Program-made: the position numbers and the translations under genes
NCBI GenBank assembly: GCA_027605045.1
Contig: JAQFWX010000041.1
Span: 124,001-188,000 of the forward strand
Length of the DNA: 64,000 nucleotides
DNA from: Phallus indusiatus
Lineage: Eukaryota; Basidiomycota; Agaricomycetes; Phallales; Phallaceae
Reading direction: 5' to 3'
Notes under the pieces: model-generated
The model's input: only the letters and a program-made list of their open reading frames with translations
Told to the model about the DNA's origin: nothing
The model's database searches: none
Shown here: one piece after another, positions 23,114-35,512 of the stretch
How the letters are laid out: every line of letters starts with the position of its first letter
Position numbering within the stretch: the stretch's first letter is position 1

Positions 23114-25115
23114 GATCGAGCTCCAAGGAGTTGAATTTATTATTGTTCTATTAACCTGATTCCGATATTGAAATACTCATGAAAAATCTATGTACATGTT
23201 TGTTATTAGAAAAGGAAGTACTAGTACCAGAAGATTGTATTTGTTAGGGCTAGGCCGGGGTCTGTCCCCACTTGGCCTCTTATTACATAGGATATAGACC
23301 CATAGAATTTAGCATAAATCGGCATGGATCCTACCGTTATAAAGTGTTGTCTGCGGTGATCACCGTCCCGGTAACGGATCACCGGACTTTATCATACTTT
23401 ATCATGTCAAAATTAAATTAGACGGGTTCCACTTTTACTTTATTGCCACTGTATTGAGCAATAGTAAAGAGAATGTACCCACTGTCATTGTTCTTCTTTG
23501 ACTCTTTCCTCCTCGTAATGTAGTATGCAAATTTCGGGATAAATCAAGCTAAGGCCCTTTCTTACTGGTGCGCTTGATTAGCCGAACCAAGCGGAGCTGA
23601 ATTTTTATCGGTTCACTTGGGGTTTTTAGTGGATGAGTCCGAGTGACCAGATAAGATCTAAGGCGTTTTTCGCCTATCAAGTCTGACCCCGAACACCATC
23701 GTATAGAATTAATAGAAAAACTAGTTAAGAAAATTTGTACCGTCCGTTCAAATAGTAAATAATTTCTTAGTGAATAAATAAATCTTTAAATTAGGTCTAC
23801 AATCAGAGGTTATCCTAGGGTAAAAAAAAGCAAACAACAAAGACTTCGAAAAAAAAGGTAAGTAGCAAGATTCCAACCAACGGCACATGGTACTCTTCAG
23901 AGCACAACTGACCACTAGGGCACGGCGCGTCATGGCCAATGTTCAGAAGGTTGAAATATCAACCACACTGGCCTGATCGACAGCGAACGTATAAACCCTA
24001 GTCACTATAACGTGTAGATTAGCTTTTTTATCCATAAGTACAATAAAATAATTAGAAATATATTCTCCGTGCACAAGAAACACTCGTTTGTCGAATAAAA
24101 ATTATTAATGCTTTAGAAAAATCATCCGTCTACTTCATTCGCCCACTTCACTCGCCGTCTTGTGTCTTCAACGGTTTCCCCTCACCTTTTCTAAACATCT
24201 TTCAATATGAAATTCACATATATCACTCATATTCATCATCTCCCAATTTATTACTCGAATTTCGTCTCGAAATATTTGCGTCAAACACCAACACCTCTCG
24301 ATTATATTCGCACATTTATTAAGATGAATGCGAACGACTTAAATTACATATCCGCGAAAAGACTGCAATTATAGTAAGTGTTTTAAAAATTGATCCTTCG
24401 AATTTGACGCTGATTTTCATGTTTGAAGAACCGATTTTCACAAGTCTCCGACGTTTGCTATGCCCGAGTTCGACTCTTAGTGGCATCAATTTTTGATCCC
24501 GGGTAAAGACTTTGATGAGTCATTGGTTTATTATGTTTTTCTTAATTTCTTGATTGGTTAGTACTCAAACTATTATTAACAACTTTTATTTCCTAGCTAT
24601 CAAACGAAGTATATACAACGTCAGTTCTTGGGGTCCATCGTCCAAATCAGGCGTGCGCCTTGATTGATGTGGTGCCGTGGTGCCGAGTCGGACTCATCCA
24701 CTGTACACCGGTTCACTTGCATAACTTCGTTATCAATGTATCATCCAGCTAGCTCAAGAAAAAGCTCTAGGCCTCATGGCGGGAAATAATACGATGATCT
24801 ATAAAATAGAGCGAGGGTTGAGATACAAATGACCAACAAAGGAGGAGAGCATAAAGGGAAAGATGAAAGGAAGAGAAAGAGAAAGAGAAAGAAAGAAGGG
24901 TGCATAACCTAAACAAACGAGAGGGGAACAGACAAAGGACAAGGAAATAACGAGTGACAATGAGCGCTAATATACATGGCTACGCGCACTCACAGAATCA
25001 TCTATATGGTCGGATAGTTTTCAGAATCCGGATCCATTTCTCTTTCTTAAACTATTGTTTCTTCATTATACAACTCTGTTCTGCAAGGTGCTGTGTCATT
25101 TCTTGTGATTGCTTC
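23114..25115. other. Intergenic, 2 kb, with repeat-derived pieces
   Basis: No protein gene is recognised. The region is AT-rich and carries a tRNA-like unit (about 23870-23945), a small hairpin aaggcg-ttttt-cgcct near 23660-23676, and a 15-base inverted match between 23628-23642 and 24688-24702. Purine-rich sequence (gaaagagaaagagaaag) lies near 24860-24895, upstream of the F-box gene. Confidence 0.45.
23870..23945 (-). mobile_element. Possible tRNA-derived SINE head or pol III relic
   Basis: On the minus strand the sequence gives GCCCTAGTGGTCAGTTG, a tRNA D-arm-like box A, and about 40 bases later GGTTGGAATC, one base away from the box B GGTTCGAATC. A run of eight T follows and could stop RNA polymerase III. 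No proper cloverleaf or anticodon loop forms, so this is not a working tRNA. The spacing suggests the head of an old SINE. Confidence 0.35.
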
Positions 25116-26561
25116 ATGGATGGTGTCAATTCTGGGGTCGAGGTACAGTACATGTTGATTCTTACAACATGAAAACGCTTGAACTAACAATTTGTGTTCT
25201 TTGTTAAGGCTAGTCGAGATCGACGGACGTCATCATCCCTCGGATCTGCCTTAGTATTACGGATGCCCAACGAGGTACTTTCTTATATATTCGAATTAGG
25301 GGCCCTCGGTGAAGAGAAAAGAGGCATCTCACCTTGGCAATATTCGGTTTATTACGTGTATTGGTTTCAACGATCGGTATCAGGTGTATCTCGTCGATTT
25401 CGAGATGTCGCTGTCAGAACTCCACGTTTGTGGACAATAATTTATTTCCTCGGATGGAAGCTAGAATCTCAAGAAGAATATATCACGGAGTGTTTCGATA
25501 GATCTGGTTCTCTCCCATGCTCTATATTTCTGGATTTTCAGGAGGAGGAACTAAAGTCATCTATCGTTGAAAAAGTTATGGTCCTCGTGAACTCAAGCAT
25601 ATACCGACTGGAACGGTTTCTCGCAAGAACTTCTCACATTCAAATACTCGATCAAATCATGGGATATTTGAACAAACCTGCACCTCTGCTGACGGCTTTA
25701 GAATTATCGTATAACCCTGACCATGTCACATTCATCTATGGCGGGGTTACCAAATGCGATTATCGGTTTCCCGTTTTTGATGGTTTTATGCCAAAATTGT
25801 CGACGCTATTATTCGAGGAGGTTCAAGGACCATGGTGGCCGGGCTATGATCTTAAGAATCTCACCGCACTCGGCCTGACATATCGGGGTCTGACGCATAA
25901 CAAATTCCGAACTATTCTAGAGGGCACACCTTTATTGCGCGAACTGAGCATCCAAGGCTCGTCGTTCGAACTAACGAAAGCTGATCACCCCATTAACCTA
26001 AAATACCTGGAACATCTAGAATTGGCGTCCCTTAGGCTAGGAAGTGGTAGAAATATCATTTCTTCCATATACGCTCCTAACCTAAAATCCTTAATTCTTG
26101 CTGAGATGCTCTCTGACAATAATGTCGAGCTAATCTATAAAATTGTCGAGCCATCTTTATCTTTTCCGAAGCTCGCCTCTCTCTATTTGGTGAACTTCAA
26201 GACAAGCGAAGGAGCTTTTGTCCGAATTCTCCATGCGTATCCTAATATGGAAACGCTAGGTCTGTACCGCATCGGTGAGGAAGATATAGGGGCAAATTGG
26301 ATGCATCTACTCGAGGGCACGACAAACACTGGAGGTTCACCTTTGTGTCCGAATCTCAAAACCTTACGTTGCGAGGGCATAAAATTGGAAGAAATTAAAA
26401 ACATGATGGCAAGACGCGCAGCGGCAAACATACCTCTTCCGAAGCTTCAGCTCTCACATAGACGGCCAATATATACCCGTGAAACCTCAGCTTTACTCTG
26501 GCTTCAACAGAACACGCAATTTGAGTTTGCGGACATAGGATTAGACTTTCATGTTTATTAG
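25116..26561 (+). CDS. F-box protein with leucine-rich-repeat-like body
   Basis: A short first exon, MDGVNSGVE (ATG 25116), joins across a gtacag...ttaag intron (25143-25208) to the main exon. The F-box is at residues about 20-70, starting LVLRMPNEVLSYIFELG, then SGVSRRFRDVAVRTPRLWTII. The rest holds irregular leucine-rich repeats such as PLLTALELSYNP, LKNLTALGLTYRGL, LKYLEHLELASLRLG and NLKSLILAEML, ending at 26561 with 460 residues in all. Such proteins link SKP1-cullin ubiquitin ligases to targets. Agaric genomes contain hundreds of rapidly evolving copies, so no particular target can be proposed. The reading frame is intact. Confidence 0.85.
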
Positions 26562-28590
26562 AGGATATTTCTTACCTTTTTCGGTTAATTATACCTAAGT
26601 ATATTACACATTTTCAGTATGCATATGCTTATCCAAAATATATAGAGCGAATTTAAAGACGTTTGTAATGTTAAAGCTACTTGCGTGGGGAACGCAGGAT
26701 AGTTGGGAAAACTACATTACGGCATCTCATCTGGCCACCTATGCTGTCACCGAATTTTGTTCGATTCGTTCATATAGTATATGTAATTTTTGAGATTTTT
26801 ATCATTTTTCGCTCATCAGTGTCTATTATGAAGAGGCGTTTTTCCATAATCTCATCGTGTTCTTTACTAATATAGTACATACATACATAGTATGCATACT
26901 AAGCTCTTCGCTCTTTTCAGAGTTTTCGTATTGAATGAAGAAGTTTTTTCGGAAAAGTCTACTGTTTTGAACCATTCAACAAAAGCGAAATCTACTCTGC
27001 TCCTACTTGTATATAATATGTAATTCAAACAACTGAGTCATCAGTGGAACGACTTGTACCTGTGAAGGGAAGCGGTAATATTTGAATCATACCATTGACA
27101 ATCATTGTATATACAATCACAGTAACTCCTGTTTCCAACTTTGGCAAAGAATCGAAGAGGTAATTTCAGAAAAAGCATTAATTTCTGTGATTGGACCTCA
27201 GCAATTATGCCAGCGGTAGGAAATCAGGATGTATGCAATGTAAGAGACGTCACGAACAGCTTGATAATGGCAAGCTATCTTATGCGTACGCGACACAGGT
27301 GTCCAGCCGTACATCATGCATCATGCCCGGTATATGCTAGACAGCCTGAGCTTACCGAGCCTAAGCTCGGAGGGATTGGGTGGTTTTAGACAGAAAGGTT
27401 TGGGGATTGTGATGTTTTATTTTGGGTAGAAAAATACACCTTTATATATGCTATGGGACCCAAACTATCGTTTTCCTTCTTTGACGCCAAATCACGGGTT
27501 CGGACGGTCACCGTGTTCATGACATGACATTGCCATAATCAAGTGGGCTGAATTCAGTTTACAGTTTACCTAATCTCGAGAAATCAAGCTGTTAATTTGA
27601 TTAACCTGTTCCTAATTTTTTTTGGAAAGCTAGGGAGGTGGGAAAGGCAGACCAAAGTATGTCTGCGCCGTAGTTCCAACGTAAGACAGACTCAGCCCGG
27701 CTTTTACCAGAAATGAACATTCTGACTCGTTTAGAGCTGCGGGTTTGGTATTTTCTGAGCGCAGGTGAGCTGATCCTTGCTCCACAGAAAATTAAACCAT
27801 GCAAACCACAGTAAAAGCAAATAGTGTCGTGCAAAATGGGTATTCGATTAATATCTTCCGTGAAACTGCGCGGAAGAAAAAGACGAGGCTCGGGCGTCTA
27901 TCTTCCCAGGCAAATTTCCGCAGTAACAAGGTTTTCGAGAAAGCTTGTAAATAAGTCATGAACGCGGTTTCCTTTACAAACCGGTCATCAGAAAAAGCGG
28001 AATAAATTGCCACATGATGAGTGAAAATCTTCAGTTAAGCCTCAACTTGAGCGCTGTCGAAGCTGTGCTGCCCAAGCTCCTTCGAGAGTAGTTAGTTACC
28101 GGTAGCTAGATCCTGTTTGTTTCCTTCTGGAAGCAACGGGGTGGATACCCAAATAATGGAGAAAAAATTGACAGACTGCTACGTTTCAGGGGAGTTGTGT
28201 GGCCATCACGGGAGTAGAAAGTACCGTGCGTGGTTCAAGTATTACTTCGATTTCGACTTCGACTTCGCAAAAGCAGCGCGCACGAACAGACGTGATTAAT
28301 TGATTAGTACTACTACACCTGACAAGGAATACTGCGTAGAAAAGAAAAGAAAAAAAGAACACGTGCTAGGATACAACCAATGAAGTATTGTTGATATAGA
28401 GAGAAAGAGAACACAGACGAACAGCGAATAGTTTCAAAAGACAGGAAACGACAGCGAGATGGACAATGCTATATGTTGCAATGAAAGACAAATACTGCAA
28501 GGAGTAAAATAAGAGAAAGCCAGATAAACTCGAAGATAATCTAGAGTAAAGGTGGGCATAAGAATACATGGCGTGCGTAAGTGTCGTGTG
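26562..28590. other. Intergenic, 2 kb, no gene recognised
   Basis: The F-box gene ends on the left and SET1 ends on the right, so both genes converge here. Short frames at 27141-27389, 27601-27834 and 27792-28013 show no domains. Nothing repetitive stands out. Confidence 0.5.
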
Positions 28591-31500
28591 TCAATTAAGG
28601 TATCCTCGGCATTTAGCAGCGCCGCATAAACAGGGTATCTTCTCTTGCTCAATTGGAAAGTGATAGTCTAATCGATGAAAAAAAAAATAAACTGATGTGC
28701 GCATGCTCAGTAACTTTGCTTTGACATACCGTATGTAATCTCATCGCCCAATTCAATATCTTGTTTGGCGTAAATGACGATTTTTTTCTCGCCGTTGATA
28801 GTTATAATTTTCGCTGTACAATTTGGATCGCATGAATGATTTATCAGACGCCTGTTTGTGAATGAAAAAAAAAAAAGATGAGAACACCGGCGAAAACAAT
28901 GGCGGATAAAAAAACATACCCAAGATTACCCTTCTTTGTGGCATCCACAACGACGTTATCATCAATCCGGAATAGGTAACTGCTTCCAATACCCTGACGC
29001 TCGTACGCTTTCTCACGCTTATCCGCGACGGCCTGTCGGATAACTTCACCCACGTACTCGATAACCATTTCACCTTTGGCAATTCGTTCCATGGCGTAAA
29101 GACCCCAGTCATGGATAGGACTGCGTGCGAATCGTAGTTGTTTCTTTCGAGTTTGCAGCTGATTGAATTTGATAAGGATTGAGGTATCGACACCGCCACC
29201 ACCAACGGTGGGACCCGTATCAACGAGACTAAGAGCCAGGGCACGATTAAGATCATCCATACCCCTTGCTTGCCCACGCGCATTAGCACGGTTAGATCGG
29301 GAAGAGGTTAAAACCGTCGGCGCTGGCGCTTCAATGGTGTTCTTGTCCGGGCCATTGACTCCGCCAGCTCCATTACCAGCGCCACCTTTAGTAGTAGCTC
29401 GAACAGTGTATTGCTTGACGTAAGAGGCTTTCTCTGAATGGGGTATCTTGTAATAACCCTCTGTGCGCGCTGAACCAGTAACGTGGACGCGGAAGCGAGG
29501 AGGCTTCGCTGGAAGAGGTTGTTGAGTCTGCGCCGCATCTGTCTCCTCTTCTGACTCTTCTTCACCAGGCTCGATATGCCGAAATATTCCCAGTTCCTCA
29601 CCAATGACGGCTTTGACGAAATACATATCTTCATCGTCCTCGCATAATCCAAGATTGCTTAATAGATCCGGTAAAGTTGGAGTGAGAGCACGAGGTGACG
29701 GTGATGCTGACGGAGAAGGCGAGCGCAACAACACGGGCGGTGGGGTCGATTCTTGAGGTTGGGATAGTAATCTTTCCTTTTCCCCACCTTTCGCACCCTT
29801 GACGACTTGTTTTCGAGACTGGTCTTTCGGTTGAGCCTTGGCTTGAGCTTGTTTGACAGGTTTCGATTTCTTCCCTTTGATAGGGGGAGTGCCAACTCTT
29901 AGGTGCGGGTCCGCCACATGTTCGGAATCGAGATCAACTTCCGCGTCGGACCTTGCAGCATCATCCGGTTGACGTTCCTGTTCAGCTTCCGACTCCTCGT
30001 CTGAATCGTCAATACGTTTGCGAGACCTAACGTCTTTCTTAGTTGTGACGATAGTACCAGGTTTCTTAGATCTGTCCTTGTCATCCTTGATCGAAATCCC
30101 GTTCTCTTCCACCTTCCGCCGCTTCAACTGCCTTTGCTCCTCGTCCTCCTCCATCCTATCATCCTCTCCTTTCAACTTCTTCGACCTCTTCTTCTCAGCC
30201 TTCTCTTCTCGATCGTCTTCTTGGAACTCAGGTCCAATAGACTCAACACGCCGCCTCTTCTCACTTCTCTCGTCTCGTTCATCCTCCTCCCGCTCTCTCT
30301 TTTTCTTTTTCTTGAAACTCAGCCCTTTCAGGCCCGCACCTGTCCCACCGCCACCGACCTTGACTTCCCCTTGCTGTGCCGCAATCCGCGCCAAGGCACC
30401 CACACCCAATCCAAACCCAAACTCAGCACCGGCACTTCTGACTTCTCGTTCTCGTTCTCTCTCTTCCCGGCGCTTGGTACGAGCTTCCTCAATCATCTCC
30501 CGTATTCGCAGGCCAATGACTCGCTCGGTGACATCCTTCTCCAAAAGATGTCGTAGCTCGTTCACGATAATGCTTCGGGCGTTCATAAGAAGAGAGGGTG
30601 CGTCTGTTGTGTCTGGCATTCCACTTGACGAATGGACACTGGTAGAGGGTGTAGTGGTGTCGTGAATTGAGGTGGGTACGGAAGCGGCACTGCCGCCTGT
30701 TACCTGATCCAATAAAGATGACGACGAAGGCTGGTGAACACTCAAGGCAAGTGTACGACCGTTGAATGTACGCTGTGCCAGGACAAGTTGACAGCGACGT
30801 GCGGTGTCATGGTGCTTGAAAGTGATGTAAAAGTGTTGGAAATCATGTAGAACCTGCAAATGTTAAAAGTACAAAAATAATCATTTAGTACAAACCAAAA
30901 AGTGAATTGAAGCAAAAAAAAAGCGGGCGTACCTTATCAACGTCCACCTCTGCAAAAAGGTCCCTCACATCTTTCTCAAGCTCTTTATCACCTTCCTCAC
31001 CAAGACCAATACCAAGACCGGCAACATCTAAACGAACGTACTCAAACTCCGTTTTAGCCAATTCCGATAAAACATGTTCATGAGATGCACGTGTTAGGGC
31101 ATGGGTATGGGGATGACTCTTGGAAGAAGGACTAGGGATTGAATGGGATCGTGACCGCCGACGATCGTATGTTCTTCGCCTACTTCGATCTCTATCTCTA
31201 TCTCTATCTCGATCCCTATCTCTGTCCCAATCCCTATCCCTATCCCTATCTCGTTCACGTTCACGTTCACGACCCCGATTCCTGTCGCGTTCCATATCTC
31301 GATCTCGACTATGCGATCTCGAAGCTGACCGTTTTGATCTACCCCGTCCCGGTCCTGGTCCTCTCGATCTTGAACGTGACTGTGAACGAATGTAGGCTGA
31401 ACCGCCACTGAATGCAGATGTCGAGTGACGCCATCTTGAGCGTGAGATGCTTCTAGCACGACGATCTCGGTCTCGGTCTCGATCTCTTCCAGGTGAATAA

Positions 31501-34257
31501 TGTCGACCACCCCAATCACGATCTCTATCCCTGTCCCTATCTCTATCCCTATCCCAATCCCTGTCCCGAGTATCACGAGAAGAATACCGTCGATCAGAGT
31601 CGCGCTCACGAGGAGAATAATGTCGACCATTCCGGTCCCAATCACGTCCAGGCGAATAATGTCTATCATTATCCCTATCCCTATCCCTATCCCGATCCCG
31701 AGGCGAATAGTGTCTATCATTCTCACGAGGTGAATAATGCCGGTCATTATTACTATTATTATTATTATCGCGCTCTCGAGAATCGTAGTACCGATCACGA
31801 GACCGCTCTCTGTCCCTCTCTCGTGGCTCGTAGTGGCGATCACTGTCGTAGCGTTTGTCGTAATCTCTGTCCCGATCTTTATCTCGCTCTCGCTCGCGTC
31901 CGTTAGCTGAGCTGGGTCCGGGCGTTTTGCTTATTGTTGTCGTTGCTGTTGTTGTGTTGAGGTTGGGTAAAGCGGGGACGGCATCATGGAGGCGGGCTTG
32001 GACGAGGGCGGTGGGTGTTGGTGGCGGTGGCGGGGCTGATGGCGCCGGCGGCAAATGTCGGTTCTTGGAAGAGGGATGAGTAGATGTAGGAGTATGAGAG
32101 TGGGCTGGCGAGGCGACAGCTGCAGATGACGATGACGACGCGGGTGGTAGAAATGTCGGTGTAGTGGCGTGGTTGAGGGGAGGAGGAGGTGCGACAGACG
32201 AGGACGATGACGAAGTAAGTGGTGGTACAGTCGGAGGATGTATCATTGAGACGACCGAACCGTTCAAAGTAGATGGCGGTGGACCTGGACCTGAGCTTTG
32301 ATTAGGCGTTGAGCTTGCATTCTGTGGTTGACTACTATGAGGTGTTCCGCCCAAACCATTCGTAACAATCTTCCCAGCACTAACAATCCTCCGCCGCTCT
32401 CTGTCTTTCTCTCGTCTCGCATCTTCCTTCTCTTTCAAAAACTTGTTCAGCTTCTCCTTCTCCCCATCAAATTCGACCGTCATCTTGTATTGAGCAGCAT
32501 TCGCATTAGCTGCAGCAGTAATACCGGACAAGGGTTTGCCATGTGATTTTTGTAGGGCCTGGGTTGCAGTGGCGTGGCTGTCGAACCTGATTTCAAAGAA
32601 GGAAATAAATTATTTTTTAAAATTTATGGGTCCCTCTGGTGGAATCAAACCCAGAGAGATGGAAAAAAAAAAGGGAAAGAGACGAACTTGATCCAGACTA
32701 CACCTAGCATTGCACCTGTCGCCTTGTCAACTTGCTGCTCAAAGACCTGAATTTCTCCAAATTTCTTGAAATGCGCGCGGATGTCGTTCGATAGGACAAG
32801 TGGGCCGAGCCCTTTCACAAGGATAGCCGCAGGCGGAGGAGGACCCATTGAATTTTCATCGTGCTATTTAGTAACTTAATAAAATAAAAACCACATAGCA
32901 ATAAACTAACCTCATAAGGTGGAAAAAGATAGACCTTTTCTCTGAATACTCTGACAGACTTTCCTTTCGACTCCGCACCCAAACCCTTTGTTTTCCGTCG
33001 AGGATCTTTGACGCCACTGGTACCTTCTTCACCTCCGTCAGTGCGACGAACAGACTCTTTTTCCTTGTCTTTAGGACGCTGCGAACGCTCCCATACGTCC
33101 GCTAATCGTGGATCATAAGTTACTTTCCAATTACCACGAGGTAGACCGGGCCAGGGAAGAGGCGAAACAAGCCGATCCTCTTCTTCGTCAAGTGCTTCCA
33201 TCGCAGTATCTTGATTTAAATCTGGATTCTGAATTGGAGCATCTTCCTGAATTGTCGACGAGGGAGGAGGAGGAAGAGAAGGGGGAGGAGGAGAAGTAGT
33301 CAAGAGGAGTTTGCTCGTGCTCGCGATAGGTTGTGGTTGAGGTTGTGACAAAGGAGGAGTCGAGGACCGTGTGTAGGTTGGGGTTGCTGCCGAATGTGAT
33401 GGACTGGGTGGTCGTACTGAAATAGGACTGTGAGTGTGACTGAAAGAAGCTGCGGGGACAAAGGTGGAAGTAGCAGAAGTAGCAGCAGAAGTTTGATCTG
33501 AAATGGGCGTAGGTGGTTTGGAATCGGATGCAGGAAAGGCAGAGAGAGGCTGTGGAAGCATGGTAGGAGTTTTATTGGGCAGTTTGAGGGATACGTGCTG
33601 GTGAGGACTGAGCGATAAAACAGCTTCGTGGTTGGCATCTTTGGTGAGATCAATGGGTTTTGATGCTGAAGAAACCAAAGCGGAAGGCGATGCTGTTGTT
33701 ATGGGTATTTTCGAAAGCACCGGTGAAGAAGAAGACGAAGAAGGTTTGGTTCCATTGTCGATCTCTGGACTGGGTGGAAGAGGTGCCGATGGCGGAGGTG
33801 CCGTCGGCGGAGGCGGGGCAGATGGTAGAGGTGGTGGTGCTGAGGAAGGTAATGGGGGCGCTGTGGATGATGAGGATGCATTTGTAGCTGAATTTGACGA
33901 TGTTAAGGTCAGATTATCGGGCTTTGGTTGTCGTATTGTTGACCATCCGCTCGTGCTGTTGTTGCTGGGACTGACGACGCCAAGCATGCTGCTGGGCGCT
34001 GTTGGAGGTTGCTTTGAGCCTTGCCACTGCATCCGACGAGCAGCAGCAGGCTGAGATGGAGGAACACGCTTGAATCCCCGCGGTGCAGTCGGCGGTTGAG
34101 GTTGTGACTGAGATAACGAGTGCATTGTGGAAATTTGGGAGGGTGGGGGTGATATGAGTGTTGCAGACGACGATGCCGACGACGACGACAGCGAGGAAGG
34201 CGGATGTAGTGAGTTGATGAGAGCACGAGGGCCCTTTGGAGGCGGTTTGCCCGTCAT
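28591..34257 (-). CDS. SET1: SET1 histone H3-K4 methyltransferase (COMPASS catalytic subunit)
   Basis: The gene runs from ATG 34257 to a stop at 28591 and encodes about 1,700 residues. The N-terminus is a long Pro/Ser-rich disordered region. An RRM follows, [22 protein letters not shown]...[11 protein letters not shown] (about 32820-32690), continuing after an intron as [12 protein letters not shown]. The next exon has a Pro/Ser-rich part and a long Arg-Asp/Arg-Ser tract (about 31900-31130). A second RNA-binding-like part, [21 protein letters not shown] (30850-30780), comes next. Lysine-rich linkers precede the nSET block [20 protein letters not shown]. The SET domain reads [36 protein letters not shown] and [11 protein letters not shown], with a post-[16 protein letters not shown] at the very end. 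All methyl-transfer and zinc-binding residues are present. The protein deposits H3K4 methylation at active genes. Confidence 0.93.
31130..31900. repeat. Low-complexity Arg-Asp/Arg-Ser coding tract within SET1
   Basis: About 770 bases are built from imperfect 6-base units (plus strand tatccc, tatctc and similar) that encode RDRDRD, with interspersed HYSPRE/HYSPGR units on the minus strand. The tract stays open in the SET1 frame and also opens long frames in other phases, which are artefacts of the repeat. Confidence 0.85.
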
Positions 34258-35512
34258 CGTCGTCGCGCTCAGTGCTCAGTGAGAAACAGGAATGATTATG
34301 TCAGCAGATCGGCGTCTATCGGCCAATGAAGCCGCTCTCTTCGGCTATTCACGGCGACGGGCCACGCGCGGGCATGGTGACGGACGGACAATGCGGGCCA
34401 CAGTGGCCAGACACAAAACAACAACGACCCCTCAAATTCCTCTTTGCTATTTTGCATGATTCGTCATCTTTTTGAAGCAGGGTTGTCGTTCCATGCAGCG
34501 TTATGCAGGCTCACTTTGGATGAAATTTCTTGCTTGGGAAAAAATTTATTACGGTCATTTTTCTCCTCATGTCGGATCTCATGAGAGCGAAGGGGGAAGG
34601 GTATTACTTTATGTTCAAGTACAAGAGGAAGGTTATTTTTGAAAACGGTAAGGATGTTGTGGATGTCTACTTGATATACTTGGTATGTTTGTGCTTCAGC
34701 TCGCGAGATTCGTCATCTATAAACCGATCATGAAACAGCGATTTTCATTACAAATTTACGAATTCGTATGATCCGCCAACGCCACGCTTTTTTGTTCATT
34801 TCTCAAGCAGATCGTCCGAACCAGGCCACCATATATATGTAATTCAGCTTCGATCGACGAGAGTCAAAATTCAAAATGCGATGCCTATCAATGTCTATCG
34901 GACTCCGAGGGTCACCCTGAGCACCAGTCCACTCTGAAGATCTGAAGGACCTGACCCTGCTCGCGAGGGGGCGAGGGGTGGTTTTTTTTTTTTACGGCTC
35001 TTGGTGACTGGTTCAAAACACGTGGATGGATCGCGGAAACATCTTCGAAAGAAGCGACGCCGTCAGTGAGGGTTAGGTTCATGAAGCTGTGTCTCAGAGA
35101 AAACAAACCAGCCATCATCGACATCTGTTAACAAGTACCATTTGACAGTGATAAGAGCTTAAAAAACGAAAATCTAATGCAAAACCATCGCGACAGCGCA
35201 AGATAAAGAGGAGAGAGCGCACGACACAATAACGACGAGGTGCTTCAATACGGAAAGCCTTCACTGCATCGCGAGAGATAGAGCTATCTCGTGTGTCATG
35301 GCAAACCTATTTTTGTTCGTTGACGGAATTTCTTTTACACAGCCAAAAAATTTAGAGGGGCCCAAGAATGTCATCAAACTCGTTATCATATTTTTATCTT
35401 GGCTGTACTTAAACGTACTTATAGTGTTTACAATTATTACAGACGATATACCATGGTACCGGTATACTATTAGGGACCAGGGTATCGTTAACGATGTCAA
35501 GGAACATACATA
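34258..35512. other. SET1 upstream region
   Basis: This lies between the SET1 start and the Cu ATPase stop on the same strand and must hold the SET1 promoter. The first 150 bases upstream are GC-rich (cacggcgacgggccacgcgcg near 34347). No gene is recognised. The frame at 35298-35666 is antisense to the ATPase end and has no family resemblance. Confidence 0.5.

Noticed and set aside
23600..23680. Hammerhead-ribozyme-like GGATGAGTCC string
   Set aside because: The core CTGATGA and the GAAA segment are both missing, so the ribozyme fold cannot form.
24430..24500. GAGTTCGACTC box-B-like string
   Set aside because: No box A at the right distance and no cloverleaf; a single motif is not enough.
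29163..30665. Long plus-strand frames antisense to SET1 (for example 30018-30665)
   Set aside because: These are Ser/Leu/Arg-rich shadows of the Lys/Arg/Glu-rich SET1 linker on the other strand.
31094..31906. Several long open frames overlapping the SET1 RD tract on both strands
   Set aside because: They arise from the 6-base repeat, which is open in many phases; only the SET1 frame joins recognised domains.
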